Shown piece after piece: positions 17,804-25,837 of a stretch of DNA of 64,000 bases. The notes under the pieces were generated by a model that searched no databases, was not told the DNA's origin, and saw only the letters and a program-made list of their open reading frames with translations. Position 1 is the first letter of the stretch. Every line of letters starts with the position of its first letter. The translations under genes were made by a program, and so were the position numbers. The DNA comes from RH-AL1 sp050013235 (GTDB taxonomy: Bacteria; Pseudomonadota; Alphaproteobacteria; Rhizobiales; Beijerinckiaceae), in contig JBEKFQ010000001.1 of NCBI GenBank assembly GCA_050013235.1, positions 229,184 to 293,183 of the forward strand. Direction: 5' to 3'.

Positions 17804-18220
17804 TCAGGCCGCGTCTTCATCCGCGCCGAGAACCGGGCCGCTATCCTTGCCGCGCGCGGTGACGTCGCGATCGACGAATTCGATCACGGCGAGGGGCGCG
17901 TTGTCGCCATAGCGGAAACCGGCCTTCAGGACGCGGGTATAGCCGCCGTGACGATCCTTGTAACGGGGGCCGAGCACGTCGAAGAGCTTGCGGACAAGCA
18001 CGACATCGCGAAGCTGCGCGATCGCCTGACGGCGGGCATGCAGGTCGCCGGCTTTGCCGAGCGTCACCAGCTTCTCGACGACCGGACGAAGATCCTTCGC
18101 CTTCGGGAGGGTGGTGATGATCTGCTCGTGCTTGATCAAAGCCTGACACATATTGGCGAACATCGCCTTACGGTGCTCGTGCGTGCGGCCGAAACGGCGC
18201 TTTGCGCGTCCATGATACAT
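17804..18220 (-). CDS. rplQ: 50S ribosomal protein L17
   Basis: A 138-residue L17, a large-subunit protein near the peptide exit tunnel. The N-terminus MYHGRAKRRFGRTHEHRKAM and the following ANMCQALIKHEQIITTLPKAK match the family. The C-terminal tail (ARGKDSGPVLGADEDAA) is acidic and extends slightly past the core domain. It is the last gene of the alpha operon, after rpoA, and is followed by a strong terminator. GGGGAGCC precedes the ATG. Confidence 0.97.
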   Translation of the reverse strand: MYHGRAKRRFGRTHEHRKAMFANMCQALIKHEQIITTLPKAKDLRPVVEKLVTLGKAGDLHARRQAIAQLRDVVLVRKLFDVLGPRYKDRHGGYTRVLKAGFRYGDNAPLAVIEFVDRDVTARGKDSGPVLGADEDAA

Positions 18221-18293
18221 TGTGGCTCCCCAATTTTTCGCGGCCGCCGTGCCAAGGTACGGCCGTCAGTTATAAACTCGTGTCGACATTCTC

Positions 18294-18317
18294 CCTTCTC
18301 CCGCGCGCGGGAGAAGG
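18294..18317. repeat. 24-bp perfect palindrome between rpoA and rplQ
   Basis: CCTTCTCCCGCG is followed directly by its reverse complement CGCGGGAGAAGG. Short palindromes with this CCTTCTCCC core are widespread in intergenic DNA of rhizobial genomes. This one sits inside the operon between rpoA and rplQ, where the transcript would form a stable hairpin without a T-run. Confidence 0.6.
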
Positions 18318-18342
18318 TCACCTAAAGGGCCGGACGACGGCC

Positions 18343-19359
18343 TCAATAATGCTCTTCGAACCGCTTGGCGAGTTCGTCGATATTTTCCGGCGGCCAGCCG
18401 GTGACTTCCATCCCGAGATGCAGACCCATCTGGGCCAGCACTTCCTTGATTTCGTTCAAGCTCTTACGGCCGAAATTCGGCGTGCGGAGCATTTCGGCTT
18501 CGGTCTTCTGGATGAGATCGCCGATATAGACGATATTGTCGTTCTTCAAGCAGTTTGCCGAACGGACCGATAATTCGAGCTCGTCGACCTTCTTGAGCAG
18601 AGCCGGGTTGAAAGCCAGCTCCGGGATCGCCGGGGTGGTCTCTTCGCGGCGCGGCTCTTCGAAATTCACGAAGACATTGAGCTGATCCTGGAGAATGCGC
18701 GCGGAGAACGCGATCGCATCTTCGGGCGTCAGCGCGCCATTGGTCTCGACCTGCAGGGTGAGCTTGTCGTAATCGAGAATTTGACCCTCGCGGGTGTTCT
18801 CGACGCGGTAGCTGACCTTACGGACGGGAGAATAGAGGCTGTCGATCGGGATCAGGCCAATCGGAGAATCCTCGGACCGGTTGCGATCGGCCGCGACATA
18901 GCCCTTGCCGGTGTTGACCGTGAATTCCATCCGGATTTCCGCGCCCTCGTCGAGCGTGCAGATCGTGAGATTGGGGTTCAGGATCGAAACATCGCCAACC
19001 GTCTGAATATCGCCGGCGGTGACTTTACCCGGGCCGGTCTTCTTCAAGACCATGCGCTTGGGGCCATCGCCCTGCATCTTGACGGCAATATCCTTGATGT
19101 TCAGCACGAGGTCCGTGACATCTTCCCGGACGCCGGGGATGGACGAAAATTCGTGCAACACACCATCGATATGCACCGAGGTAATCGCCGCGCCCTGAAG
19201 CGACGACAACAAAATGCGACGGAGCGCATTGCCAAGCGTGAGACCGAAGCCACGCTCGAGCGGCTCGGCGACCACGGTCGCGAAACGCTTGGCATCGTCG
19301 CCCGACGACACTTCGAGCTTATTGGGCTTGATCAGTTCTTGCCAGTTCTTCTGGATCAC
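18343..19359 (-). CDS. rpoA: DNA-directed RNA polymerase subunit alpha
   Basis: A 338-residue RNA polymerase alpha subunit. The assembly domain covers about residues 1-235 (VIQKNWQELIKPNKLEV, then GFGLTLGNALRRILLSSL). A flexible linker and the C-terminal promoter/activator-binding domain follow (LELSVRSANCLKNDNIVYIGDL to NEIKEVLAQMGLHLG). The open frame extends to 19500, but the GTG at 19359 is the start: AAAGGTG lies 7-9 bases before it, and the protein then begins exactly like rhizobial RpoA. It lies between rpsK and rplQ in the alpha operon. Confidence 0.97.
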   Translation of the reverse strand: MIQKNWQELIKPNKLEVSSGDDAKRFATVVAEPLERGFGLTLGNALRRILLSSLQGAAITSVHIDGVLHEFSSIPGVREDVTDLVLNIKDIAVKMQGDGPKRMVLKKTGPGKVTAGDIQTVGDVSILNPNLTICTLDEGAEIRMEFTVNTGKGYVAADRNRSEDSPIGLIPIDSLYSPVRKVSYRVENTREGQILDYDKLTLQVETNGALTPEDAIAFSARILQDQLNVFVNFEEPRREETTPAIPELAFNPALLKKVDELELSVRSANCLKNDNIVYIGDLIQKTEAEMLRTPNFGRKSLNEIKEVLAQMGLHLGMEVTGWPPENIDELAKRFEEHY

Positions 19360-19469
19360 GGAACGCACCTTTCGCTGATGCAGACGCGGAAGCCGGATGC
19401 TCCCCCGTCGAAAGTGATAAACCGCATAGACCGGGCATGGGCCCGGCCAACGAACGCCTCGAGGCCGGA

Positions 19470-19859
19470 TTAAACGCGGCGGCGCTTGCGCGGGCGGCAA
19501 CCATTGTGCGGAATGGGCGTCACGTCACGGATCGAGGTCACGGTGAATCCCGAAGCCTGCAACGCGCGCAACGCCGATTCGCGGCCCGAACCAGGGCCGG
19601 AGACTTCGACTTCGAGCGTCCGCATCCCATGCTCGGACGCCTTACGGGCGGCATCTTCCGCCGCCATCTGAGCGGCATAGGGGGTCGACTTACGCGAACC
19701 CTTGAAGCCCATGGTTCCGGCGGACGACCAGGAAATCGTATTTCCCTGCGCGTCGGAAATGGTGATCATCGTATTGTTGAATGTCGAGGAGACATGGGCG
19801 ACGCCCGAAACAATATTCTTACGCTCGCGCCTACGGACGCGGGTTGCCTCTTTTGCCAT
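19470..19859 (-). CDS. rpsK: 30S ribosomal protein S11
   Basis: A 129-residue S11, part of the small-subunit platform near the Shine-Dalgarno helix. The core SGVAHVSSTFNNTMITISDAQGN and the C-terminal RDVTPIPHNGCRPRKRRRV are textbook family features. AAGGAC precedes the ATG. It is followed by rpoA and preceded by rpsM, the standard alpha-operon order without rpsD, which is also absent from this operon in other Alphaproteobacteria. Confidence 0.98.
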   Translation of the reverse strand: MAKEATRVRRRERKNIVSGVAHVSSTFNNTMITISDAQGNTISWSSAGTMGFKGSRKSTPYAAQMAAEDAARKASEHGMRTLEVEVSGPGSGRESALRALQASGFTVTSIRDVTPIPHNGCRPRKRRRV

Positions 19860-19985
19860 CGTCTAAACTGTCCTTCTAACGCGCCCGTCATTCCAGGCGC
19901 TCGGGTTATTCGCGGAGCCAGAAAGGATCCGCCAGTGATTTGAACGCGCGCCGCAAAACCGCGCGCGTTCGAAAATAAGGTCTGA

Positions 19986-20354
19986 TTACTTCTTCTTGCC
20001 GGCGATCGGCTTCGCCTTACCTTTGCGGGTCCGGGCGTTGGTATGGGTGCGCTGACCGCGAACCGGCAACTGCCGCCGATGACGCAGGCCGCGATAGCAG
20101 CCCAGATCCATCAGGCGCTTGATGTTGATCGAGACTTCGCGGCGAAGATCGCCCTCGACCATATAATCACGATCGATCGTCTCACGGATTTGCAGAACTT
20201 CGGCGTCAGTCAATTCGGACACGCGGCGCGCGGCGGGAATTGCAACCTTTTCGCAGATTTCTTCGGCCTTTTTGGGGCCGATCCCATGGATATATTGAAG
20301 CGCGATCAGAACGCGCTTGTTGGTCGGAATGTTGACACCGGCTATACGAGCCAT
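19986..20354 (-). CDS. rpsM: 30S ribosomal protein S13
   Basis: A 122-residue S13 at the head of the 30S subunit, contacting the P-site tRNA and L5. The ATG at 20354 begins MARIAGVNIPTNKRV, and GGAGAGG lies about 6 bases before it; the frame open upstream to 20474 is not coding. The helix-two-turn-helix motif (IHGIGPKKAEEICEK) and the basic C-terminal tail are complete. It is first in the alpha operon. Upstream lies a 249-bp gap to adk with a likely terminator. Confidence 0.98.
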   Translation of the reverse strand: MARIAGVNIPTNKRVLIALQYIHGIGPKKAEEICEKVAIPAARRVSELTDAEVLQIRETIDRDYMVEGDLRREVSINIKRLMDLGCYRGLRHRRQLPVRGQRTHTNARTRKGKAKPIAGKKK

Positions 20355-20462
20355 GATTGACCTCTCCATCTGGAAAGCCCCCGGCTGGGGACCCATGAAT
20401 TCCGCGTCCGGTGGAGCCCGGCCCATGCGGAATGAAAGCCAGAAGCGATTCTGGCACCACAC

Positions 20463-20497
20463 CAAAACAAACAACGGCAGCCCCGAAAGAGCCGCCG
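20463..20497 (-). terminator. Likely terminator after adk
   Basis: On the minus strand CGGCGGC pairs with GCTGCCG (seven pairs, one of them G-U) across a short loop, followed by TTGTTTGTTTTG. It lies about 100 bases after the adk stop and before rpsM, so it may separate the spc and alpha transcription units, perhaps only partly. Confidence 0.5.
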
Positions 20498-20603
20498 CTC
20501 GTGAATGCTAGGCGAAGACGTTGTTGCTAAAGTCTCACTCGGCGCTCGTCAAGAGAAAATCCGGCAATGCAAGTGTTATTTTAGAAAACACCGCCGGAAA
20601 AAC

Positions 20604-21197
20604 TCAAGCCGAGGTCTTCGCCTTGAGGAAAGCATCGATTTGCGCCGACACGTCGTCGATGGGCGCCATCCCGTCGATCACATGCAAGCTTCCGAGCTGG
20701 GCATAAAACGCCGCGACTGGCGCCGTCATCTCCCGGTAGGCCTCGAGCCGCAACCGGAACGATTCTGGATTGTCGTCGGAGCGCACGGGGTGCCCCGTCG
20801 CGATCGTCTGACGCACACGCTCTTCCATCCGGGCGAGCAGCGCGTCTTCATCGACACGCAATTCGATGACGGCATCGAGCTCCTTATGCTTCTGCGCCAG
20901 AATTTTATCCAGCGCCTTGGCCTGCGCCACGGTGCGCGGGAACCCGTCGAGAATGAAGCCATGCGCGGCATCGGCTTGTTCGACCCGGTCGGAGATCAGC
21001 CCGATGACGATCTCATCGGACACCAATCCGCCTTGGCTCATGATCTTTTGGGCCTCGATTCCGACCGGCGTCTGCGCTTTGACGGCGGCCCGGAGCATGT
21101 CGCCGGTCGAGAGTTGCGGAATGTCGAAACGCTGCATCAACCGCTGGGATTGCGTGCCTTTGCCGGCACCGGGCGGTCCAAGCAGTATCAGCCTCAT
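20604..21197 (-). CDS. adk: Adenylate kinase (short-LID type)
   Basis: A 197-residue AMP phosphotransferase keeping ATP, ADP and AMP in balance. The P-loop is GPPGAGKGTQ (residues 7-16). The AMP-binding segment shows STGDMLRAAVK, then FILDGFPRT. The LID is short: the region between RMEERV and RSDDNPESFRLRL lacks the roughly 27-residue zinc-type lid, a form usual in Alphaproteobacteria. Its ATG overlaps the secY stop by four bases (ATGA), a sign of translational coupling. The secY-adk order is conserved in the spc operon. Confidence 0.97.
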   Translation of the reverse strand: MRLILLGPPGAGKGTQSQRLMQRFDIPQLSTGDMLRAAVKAQTPVGIEAQKIMSQGGLVSDEIVIGLISDRVEQADAAHGFILDGFPRTVAQAKALDKILAQKHKELDAVIELRVDEDALLARMEERVRQTIATGHPVRSDDNPESFRLRLEAYREMTAPVAAFYAQLGSLHVIDGMAPIDDVSAQIDAFLKAKTSA

Positions 21198-22528
21198 CGT
21201 CTCTTCCCCCGCGCCTTCGCCTTTTTCACCAATCCCTCGTACTGGTGAGCCTGGAGATGCCCATGGACTTGCGCCACGGTATCCATGGTCACGCTGACGA
21301 CGATCAACAGTGATGTTCCGCCAAAGTAGAACGGCAAGGCGGCATAGGAAATCAATATTTCGGGGAGTAGACAGATGATCGCGAGATAGCCGGCGCCAAG
21401 CACGGTGATCCGCATCAAAATTTTGTCGATATATTGCGCCGTGCGCTCGCCCGGCCGGATGCCGGGAATGAATCCGCCGTGCTTCTTGAGGTTATCGGCC
21501 GTCTCGGTGGGATTGAACACGATCGCCGTATAGAAAAACGCGAAGAATACGATCAAGCCGACATAAGCCACCATGTAGAGCGGCCGCCCGTGAGCGAAAT
21601 AGGTCGTGATCGTGCCGAGAATGCCTCCGCCGCCCTGCGCCTGCGAGAAATTCGCGATGGTGGTCGGCAGCAACAGGAGCGACGACGCGAAAATCGGCGG
21701 AATCACGCCCGAGGTATTGAGCTTCAGCGGCAGGAACGATGTCTGCCCCTCGTAGACCCGGTTGCCCTGTTGGCGCTTGGGATAGGTGATCAGCAACCGC
21801 CGTTGGGCCCGTTCCATGAACACGATGAAGGCGATGACGGCGATCGACATCGCCATCACCACGAGGATCAACCCGGTCGAAATCGCCCCCTGCCGTCCGA
21901 GTTCCAGGGTATTGGCAATGGCCGAGGGGAACGCCGCGATGATGCCCGCGAAAATGATCAGCGAGGAGCCGTTGCCGATGCCGCGCGACGTGATCTGCTC
22001 GCCCAGCCACATCAGGAACATCGTGCCGCCCATCAAGGTGAGGACGGTGGAAATCCGGAAGAACCAGCCGGGATCGAGCACGACGCCATGCTGCCCCTCG
22101 AGACCGATGGAAATTCCATAGGCCTGGAACATCGCCAGAACGACCGTGAGATAGCGGGTATATTGATTAATGATCTTGCGGCCGGACTCGCCCTCTTTCT
22201 TGAGGCTTTCGAGTTGCGGAATGACCGAAGTCAGCAACTGCACGATGATCGAGGCCGAAATATAGGGCATGATGTTCAAGGCGAAGATCGCCATGCGCTG
22301 CACGGCACCGCCCGAGAACATGTTGAAGAGTTCGAGCACGCCTTGCTTATGGCTCGTAAAATTAGCCTGGAAGGCGGCCGGATCGATCCCGGGAAGCGGA
22401 ATATAGGTGCCGAGGCGGTAGACGATCAACGCGCCGAGCGTGAACCAAATCCGCTTTTTCAGTTCGCTGGCTTTGGAGAACGCACCCCAGTTTACATTCG
22501 CCGCTAATTGTTCCGCCGCCGATGCCAT
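21194..22528 (-). CDS. secY: Preprotein translocase subunit SecY
   Basis: A 444-residue ten-helix channel protein of the Sec translocon. The start MASAAEQLAANVNWGAFSKA at 22528 matches rhizobial SecY; an upstream ATG at 22603 would add an unrelated 25 residues. Conserved features include the plug region near GIDPAAFQANF, repeated hydrophobic helices, cytoplasmic loop 5 with MERAQRRLLITYPKRQ, and the C-terminal loop EGLVKKAKARGKRR. It follows rplO in the spc operon with a gap of about 200 bp and overlaps adk. Confidence 0.97.
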   Translation of the reverse strand: MASAAEQLAANVNWGAFSKASELKKRIWFTLGALIVYRLGTYIPLPGIDPAAFQANFTSHKQGVLELFNMFSGGAVQRMAIFALNIMPYISASIIVQLLTSVIPQLESLKKEGESGRKIINQYTRYLTVVLAMFQAYGISIGLEGQHGVVLDPGWFFRISTVLTLMGGTMFLMWLGEQITSRGIGNGSSLIIFAGIIAAFPSAIANTLELGRQGAISTGLILVVMAMSIAVIAFIVFMERAQRRLLITYPKRQQGNRVYEGQTSFLPLKLNTSGVIPPIFASSLLLLPTTIANFSQAQGGGGILGTITTYFAHGRPLYMVAYVGLIVFFAFFYTAIVFNPTETADNLKKHGGFIPGIRPGERTAQYIDKILMRITVLGAGYLAIICLLPEILISYAALPFYFGGTSLLIVVSVTMDTVAQVHGHLQAHQYEGLVKKAKARGKRR

Positions 22529-22729
22529 TGGGTGCTCCGTAAGACCGGGACGCGGATGCCGCTGGTCAAGCCGCGCCACCATCGGGCGCGCCGCGCCCTT
22601 CACATAAAGGTCCGCTTCGTATTTGTCAGCCCTGGCTCGAGACCGGAATCAGGCCTATTTCAGCCGTCCCGCCCAGAAACTGGAGAAGGAGCGCATTCCC
22701 TCAGGGAAATGCGCTCCAAGAGTTTGTTC

Positions 22730-23221
22730 TTAAGCCGAGGCTTCCTGCCGCGGCGGCTTCGGCGCGACAAGAACCTTGATCGTCCCGCCAGCCTTTTCGA
22801 TGGCGGCAATCGCGCCCTTCGAGGCGGAGGCCACTTCGAAACTGAGCACGGTGGTCAGTTCGCCGACGCCGAGGATTTTGACGCCATCGCGCGGCTTCGA
22901 TACGACGCCGGCCTCGATGAGCGAATCGATGTTGATCGACGCGCCCGCCGCGAACTTCCCGGCATCGACAGCAGCCTGAATCCGGCCGATGTTGACTTCG
23001 TTATAGTCGACGGAGAAGGGGTTCCAGAACCCGCGCTTGGGCAAGCGCCGGTGCAGCGGCATCTGACCGCCTTCGAAACCCTTGATCGCGACGCCGGTAC
23101 GCGCCTTCTGACCCTTGACGCCGCGGCCGCAGGTCTTACCCTTGCCCGAGCCGATACCACGGCCGACGCGCATCAGGTCTTTCGACGAACCGGGATTGTC
23201 GTGAATGTCGTTGAGCTTCAT
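22730..23221 (-). CDS. rplO: 50S ribosomal protein L15
   Basis: A 163-residue L15, an early-binding large-subunit protein with a Gly-rich N-terminal extension. Family features are MKLNDIHDNPGSSKDLMRVGRGIGSGKG and RRLPKRGFWNPF. The length is at the upper end for the family because of a Lys/Pro-rich C-terminal tail (IKVLVAPKPPRQEASA). It is separated by 11 bp from rpmD upstream and by about 200 bp from secY downstream. Confidence 0.97.
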   Translation of the reverse strand: MKLNDIHDNPGSSKDLMRVGRGIGSGKGKTCGRGVKGQKARTGVAIKGFEGGQMPLHRRLPKRGFWNPFSVDYNEVNIGRIQAAVDAGKFAAGASINIDSLIEAGVVSKPRDGVKILGVGELTTVLSFEVASASKGAIAAIEKAGGTIKVLVAPKPPRQEASA

Positions 23222-23232
23222 GACAGCCTCCC

Positions 23233-23421
23233 TTACTCGACCACGCGGACGAGATGCGCGATCTTGGCGATCATCCCGCGCACGGCGGGCGTATCGGTCA
23301 AGGTCGAGCGGCGTCCAATCTTGTTGAGTTTCAGACCGATCAGGGTCTGGCGCTGATCGGCCGGACGGCCGATCGGGCTACGGGTCTGTTCGACCGTCAC
23401 CGTTCCTGTTTGCTGAGCCAT
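23233..23421 (-). CDS. rpmD: 50S ribosomal protein L30
   Basis: A 62-residue L30, bacterial short form. The ATG at 23421 starts MAQQTGTVTVEQTRSPIGRP, and the body ends LTDTPAVRGMIAKIAHLVRVVE; both match the family. The longer frame reaching 23544 overlaps rpsE and is not coding. It lies between rpsE and rplO with short spacers, as usual in the spc operon. Confidence 0.96.
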   Translation of the reverse strand: MAQQTGTVTVEQTRSPIGRPADQRQTLIGLKLNKIGRRSTLTDTPAVRGMIAKIAHLVRVVE

Positions 23422-23437
23422 CGTCGATTCTCCCGGC

Positions 23438-24022
23438 TCAAGCTTCGGCCGCCGCGACTTCGACATCACCGCCTTGGCGGCGCGACTGAAGCGTGGAGAC
23501 CTTGAGGTTACGGCGGGCCGCGACCGAACGCGGCGAATCTTCATGGGCCAGCGCGTCGAATGTCGCGCGGATCATGTTGTAGGGGTTGGACGAGCCTTGC
23601 GACTTCGCCACGACATCATGCATGCCGAGCGTCTCGAAAATGGCGCGCATCGGGCCACCCGCGATGATCCCGGTTCCGGCGGGCGCCGCCCGCAGAATAA
23701 CCTTGCCGGCGCCGTGACGGCCCTGGACGTCGTGATGCAGAGTCCGGCCCTCGCGCAAAGGCACGCGGATCAACCCGCGCTTGGCGGATTCGGTCGCCTT
23801 GCGGATCGCTTCCGGCACTTCGCGTGCCTTGCCGTGACCAAAGCCGACGCGGCCCTTCTGGTCGCCGACGACGACGAGGGCGGCGAAACCGAACCGGCGC
23901 CCGCCCTTGACCACTTTCGCGACGCGGTTGATGTGGACCAGACGGTCCACGAACTCGCTGTCTTGCTCTTCTCTATGTTGACGATCGCGTCCCCCGCGAC
24001 CGCCTTCGCGTTCACCAGCCAT
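23438..24022 (-). CDS. rpsE: 30S ribosomal protein S5
   Basis: A 194-residue S5 involved in translational accuracy and mRNA unwinding at the entry site. The N-terminal segment is rich in Arg, Glu and Gly (MAGEREGGRGGRDRQHREEQ), then the double-stranded-RNA-binding-like domain SEFVDRLVHINRVAKVVKGGRRFGF follows. An in-frame GTG at 24037 would add five residues. I chose the ATG at 24022 because rhizobial S5 proteins start with the same MA-x-EREGGR. A 128-bp gap with a tandem duplication separates it from rplR. Confidence 0.96.
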   Translation of the reverse strand: MAGEREGGRGGRDRQHREEQDSEFVDRLVHINRVAKVVKGGRRFGFAALVVVGDQKGRVGFGHGKAREVPEAIRKATESAKRGLIRVPLREGRTLHHDVQGRHGAGKVILRAAPAGTGIIAGGPMRAIFETLGMHDVVAKSQGSSNPYNMIRATFDALAHEDSPRSVAARRNLKVSTLQSRRQGGDVEVAAAEA

Positions 24023-24098
24023 GATTTTTTCCGTCACTTACGCGGTTAGGCCTGAGGCCGGAAGACCTGAGACATGGACCGCTCGCTTCGATTATGCG

Positions 24099-24158
24099 CA
24101 AGCCTCGGAGAGACCTGGCTTTAGAAAGCAAGCCTCGGAGAGGCAGTGCTTTAGAAAG
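24099..24158. repeat. 30-bp tandem duplication covering the rplR 3' end
   Basis: Two adjacent 30-bp units (24099-24128 and 24129-24158) share CAAGCCTCGGAGAG at the left and GCTTTAGAAAG at the right and differ only in the middle. The second unit contains the rplR stop codon and last codons, so the first looks like a copy of the end of rplR placed in the rplR-rpsE spacer. Replication slippage is the simplest origin. Confidence 0.75.
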
Positions 24159-24513
24159 AGAGCCCGCCTTCGCGCGCGCCCTCGGCAAGCGCTTTGACGC
24201 GCCCGTGATACATATAGGCGCCGCGATCGAACACGACTTCCTTGACACCCGCCTTGACGGCGCGTTCCGCGATCAATTTACCGACCACGGCGGCCGCCTC
24301 GACGGTCGCGCCAGTCTTCAAGCTTTCGCGGTTCACTTTTTCAAGCGAGGACGCGGACGCAATGGTGATGCCCGCTGCATCGTCGATGATCTGCACATAG
24401 ATCTGCTTCGACGAGCGGAACACCGACAACCGCGGCTTGCCGTAAGCGCGCGCCTTGAGCGAACGCCTGACACGTGCCTTGCGGCGCGCTGTAGCTCCAT
24501 TATCTCTGGGCAT
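24151..24513 (-). CDS. rplR: 50S ribosomal protein L18
   Basis: A 120-residue L18 that binds 5S rRNA in the central protuberance. The start MPRDNGATARRKARVRRSL and the conserved RLSVFRSSKQIYVQIIDD match the family, as does the C-terminal VVFDRGAYMYHGRVKALAEGAREGGLSF. The last codons fall inside a tandem duplication, but the reading frame ends normally. It lies 10 bp downstream of rplF and 128 bp upstream of rpsE. Confidence 0.97.
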   Translation of the reverse strand: MPRDNGATARRKARVRRSLKARAYGKPRLSVFRSSKQIYVQIIDDAAGITIASASSLEKVNRESLKTGATVEAAAVVGKLIAERAVKAGVKEVVFDRGAYMYHGRVKALAEGAREGGLSF

Positions 24514-24523
24514 AGCTCAAGCC

Positions 24524-25057
24524 TTACTTCTTCTTGCCTTCCTTGCGGAAGATGAATTCGTCGGAATAACGGACGCCCTTGCCCTTATAGGGTTCTGGCG
24601 GCCGATGCGCGCGGATCTCGGAGGCGACTTGCCCGACCTGACGCTTGTCGATCCCGCTGATGATGATCTCGATCGGCTTAGGCGTGACGATCGTGATCCC
24701 TTCGGGGATCGGAAACGGCACATCGTGACTGTAGCCCAACGACAACTGCAGGATTTTACCCTGAACAGAGGCCTTGTAGCCAACGCCCGTGATGTCGAGC
24801 TTCCGTGTGAAACCAGTGGAAACCCCGACGACCAGGTTATTCACCTGGGCGCGAGACGTGCCCCACAAGGCGCGAGCCCGCTTGCTGTCCGAACGAGGCG
24901 TAACTTTCACCTCGTCGTTAGCAAAGCTGACGTCGACCTCATCGGGAACGACAAAAAACAATTCGCCCTTAGCGCCTTTTACGGACACCTTTTGGCCGTC
25001 GACCTTAGCGGTGACGCCCTTCGGGATGGCGACGGGCTTCTTACCGACGCGTGACAT
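24524..25057 (-). CDS. rplF: 50S ribosomal protein L6
   Basis: A 177-residue L6 with the expected duplicated fold, located near the base of the L7/L12 stalk. The start MSRVGKKPVAIPKGV and the C-terminal signature DKRQVGQVASEIRAHRPPEPYKGKGVRY are complete. The Lys-rich end (RKEGKKK) is normal. It lies between rpsH and rplR in the spc operon. Confidence 0.98.
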   Translation of the reverse strand: MSRVGKKPVAIPKGVTAKVDGQKVSVKGAKGELFFVVPDEVDVSFANDEVKVTPRSDSKRARALWGTSRAQVNNLVVGVSTGFTRKLDITGVGYKASVQGKILQLSLGYSHDVPFPIPEGITIVTPKPIEIIISGIDKRQVGQVASEIRAHRPPEPYKGKGVRYSDEFIFRKEGKKK

Positions 25058-25081
25058 GATTCTAATCCTTCAATCAGGCGG

Positions 25082-25480
25082 TCAGAAGACCTTGCAGAGC
25101 ACTTCGCCGCCCACATTGGCTTCGCGCGCGGCATGATCGGCCATGACGCCCTTCGGCGTCGAGACGATGGTAATGCCGAGACCATTGGCGACGCGCGGCA
25201 GGGCATCGACAGCGGCATAAACGCGGCGGCCAGGCTTCGACACCCGCGAAATCTCGCGAATGACGGGTTGCCCGTCGTAATATTTCAGCTCGATTTCGAA
25301 CTCGGTCCGGCCATTGCCATATTCGGTGGTCGAATAACCCCGGATATAGCCCTCGGATTCGAGAACGTCGAGCACATGGGCACGCAAACGCGAACCGGGA
25401 GTCTGGACCTTGCCCTTGCGGCGCATTCCAGCATTACGGATACGTGTCAGCATATCGCCGAGCGGATCGTTGATCGACAT
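25082..25480 (-). CDS. rpsH: 30S ribosomal protein S8
   Basis: A 132-residue S8, a primary 16S rRNA-binding protein of the central domain and, in enterobacteria, the translational repressor of the spc operon. The start INDPLGDMLTRIRNAGMRRK and the C-terminal STPKGVMADHAAREANVGGEVLCKVF are typical. It lies 9 bp after rpsN. I did not identify an S8-binding mRNA structure. Confidence 0.98.
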   Translation of the reverse strand: MSINDPLGDMLTRIRNAGMRRKGKVQTPGSRLRAHVLDVLESEGYIRGYSTTEYGNGRTEFEIELKYYDGQPVIREISRVSKPGRRVYAAVDALPRVANGLGITIVSTPKGVMADHAAREANVGGEVLCKVF

Positions 25481-25489
25481 CGCGGCCTC

Positions 25490-25795
25490 CTACCAGCTCG
25501 ACTTGACGAGGCCGGGGATCAGGCCCTGAGAGCCGAGCTCCCGGAGCGCGATACGCGACATCTTCATTTTACGCGTGAAAGCGCGCGGACGCCCGCTCAC
25601 TTCGCAACGGTTGCGAACCCGGTTCGCCGCCGAATTGCGCGGCAATTCGGACAGTTTCAACCGCGCCTCGAAACGCTCCTCAGCCGAAAGCGCCTCGTTG
25701 TCGGCTGTCGCCTTAAGCCGCGCCCGGCGTCCCGCGAATTGCTTCACGAGCCTTATTTTCCGCTTGTTATTCTCAATCGCGCTTTTCTTCGCCAT
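25490..25795 (-). CDS. rpsN: 30S ribosomal protein S14
   Basis: A 101-residue S14 of the long, zinc-independent type: there is no CXXC pair, and the single Cys lies in RNRCEVSGRPRAF. It assembles late in the 30S head. The start MAKKSAIENNKRKIRLVKQ matches rhizobial S14 and the body ends SRIALRELGSQGLIPGLVKSSW. It lies between rplE and rpsH in the spc operon. Confidence 0.98.
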   Translation of the reverse strand: MAKKSAIENNKRKIRLVKQFAGRRARLKATADNEALSAEERFEARLKLSELPRNSAANRVRNRCEVSGRPRAFTRKMKMSRIALRELGSQGLIPGLVKSSW

Positions 25796-25837
25796 CGATA
25801 TTTGACCCTCTGGTTACCGCGTCTGAGACCTAAAGTC

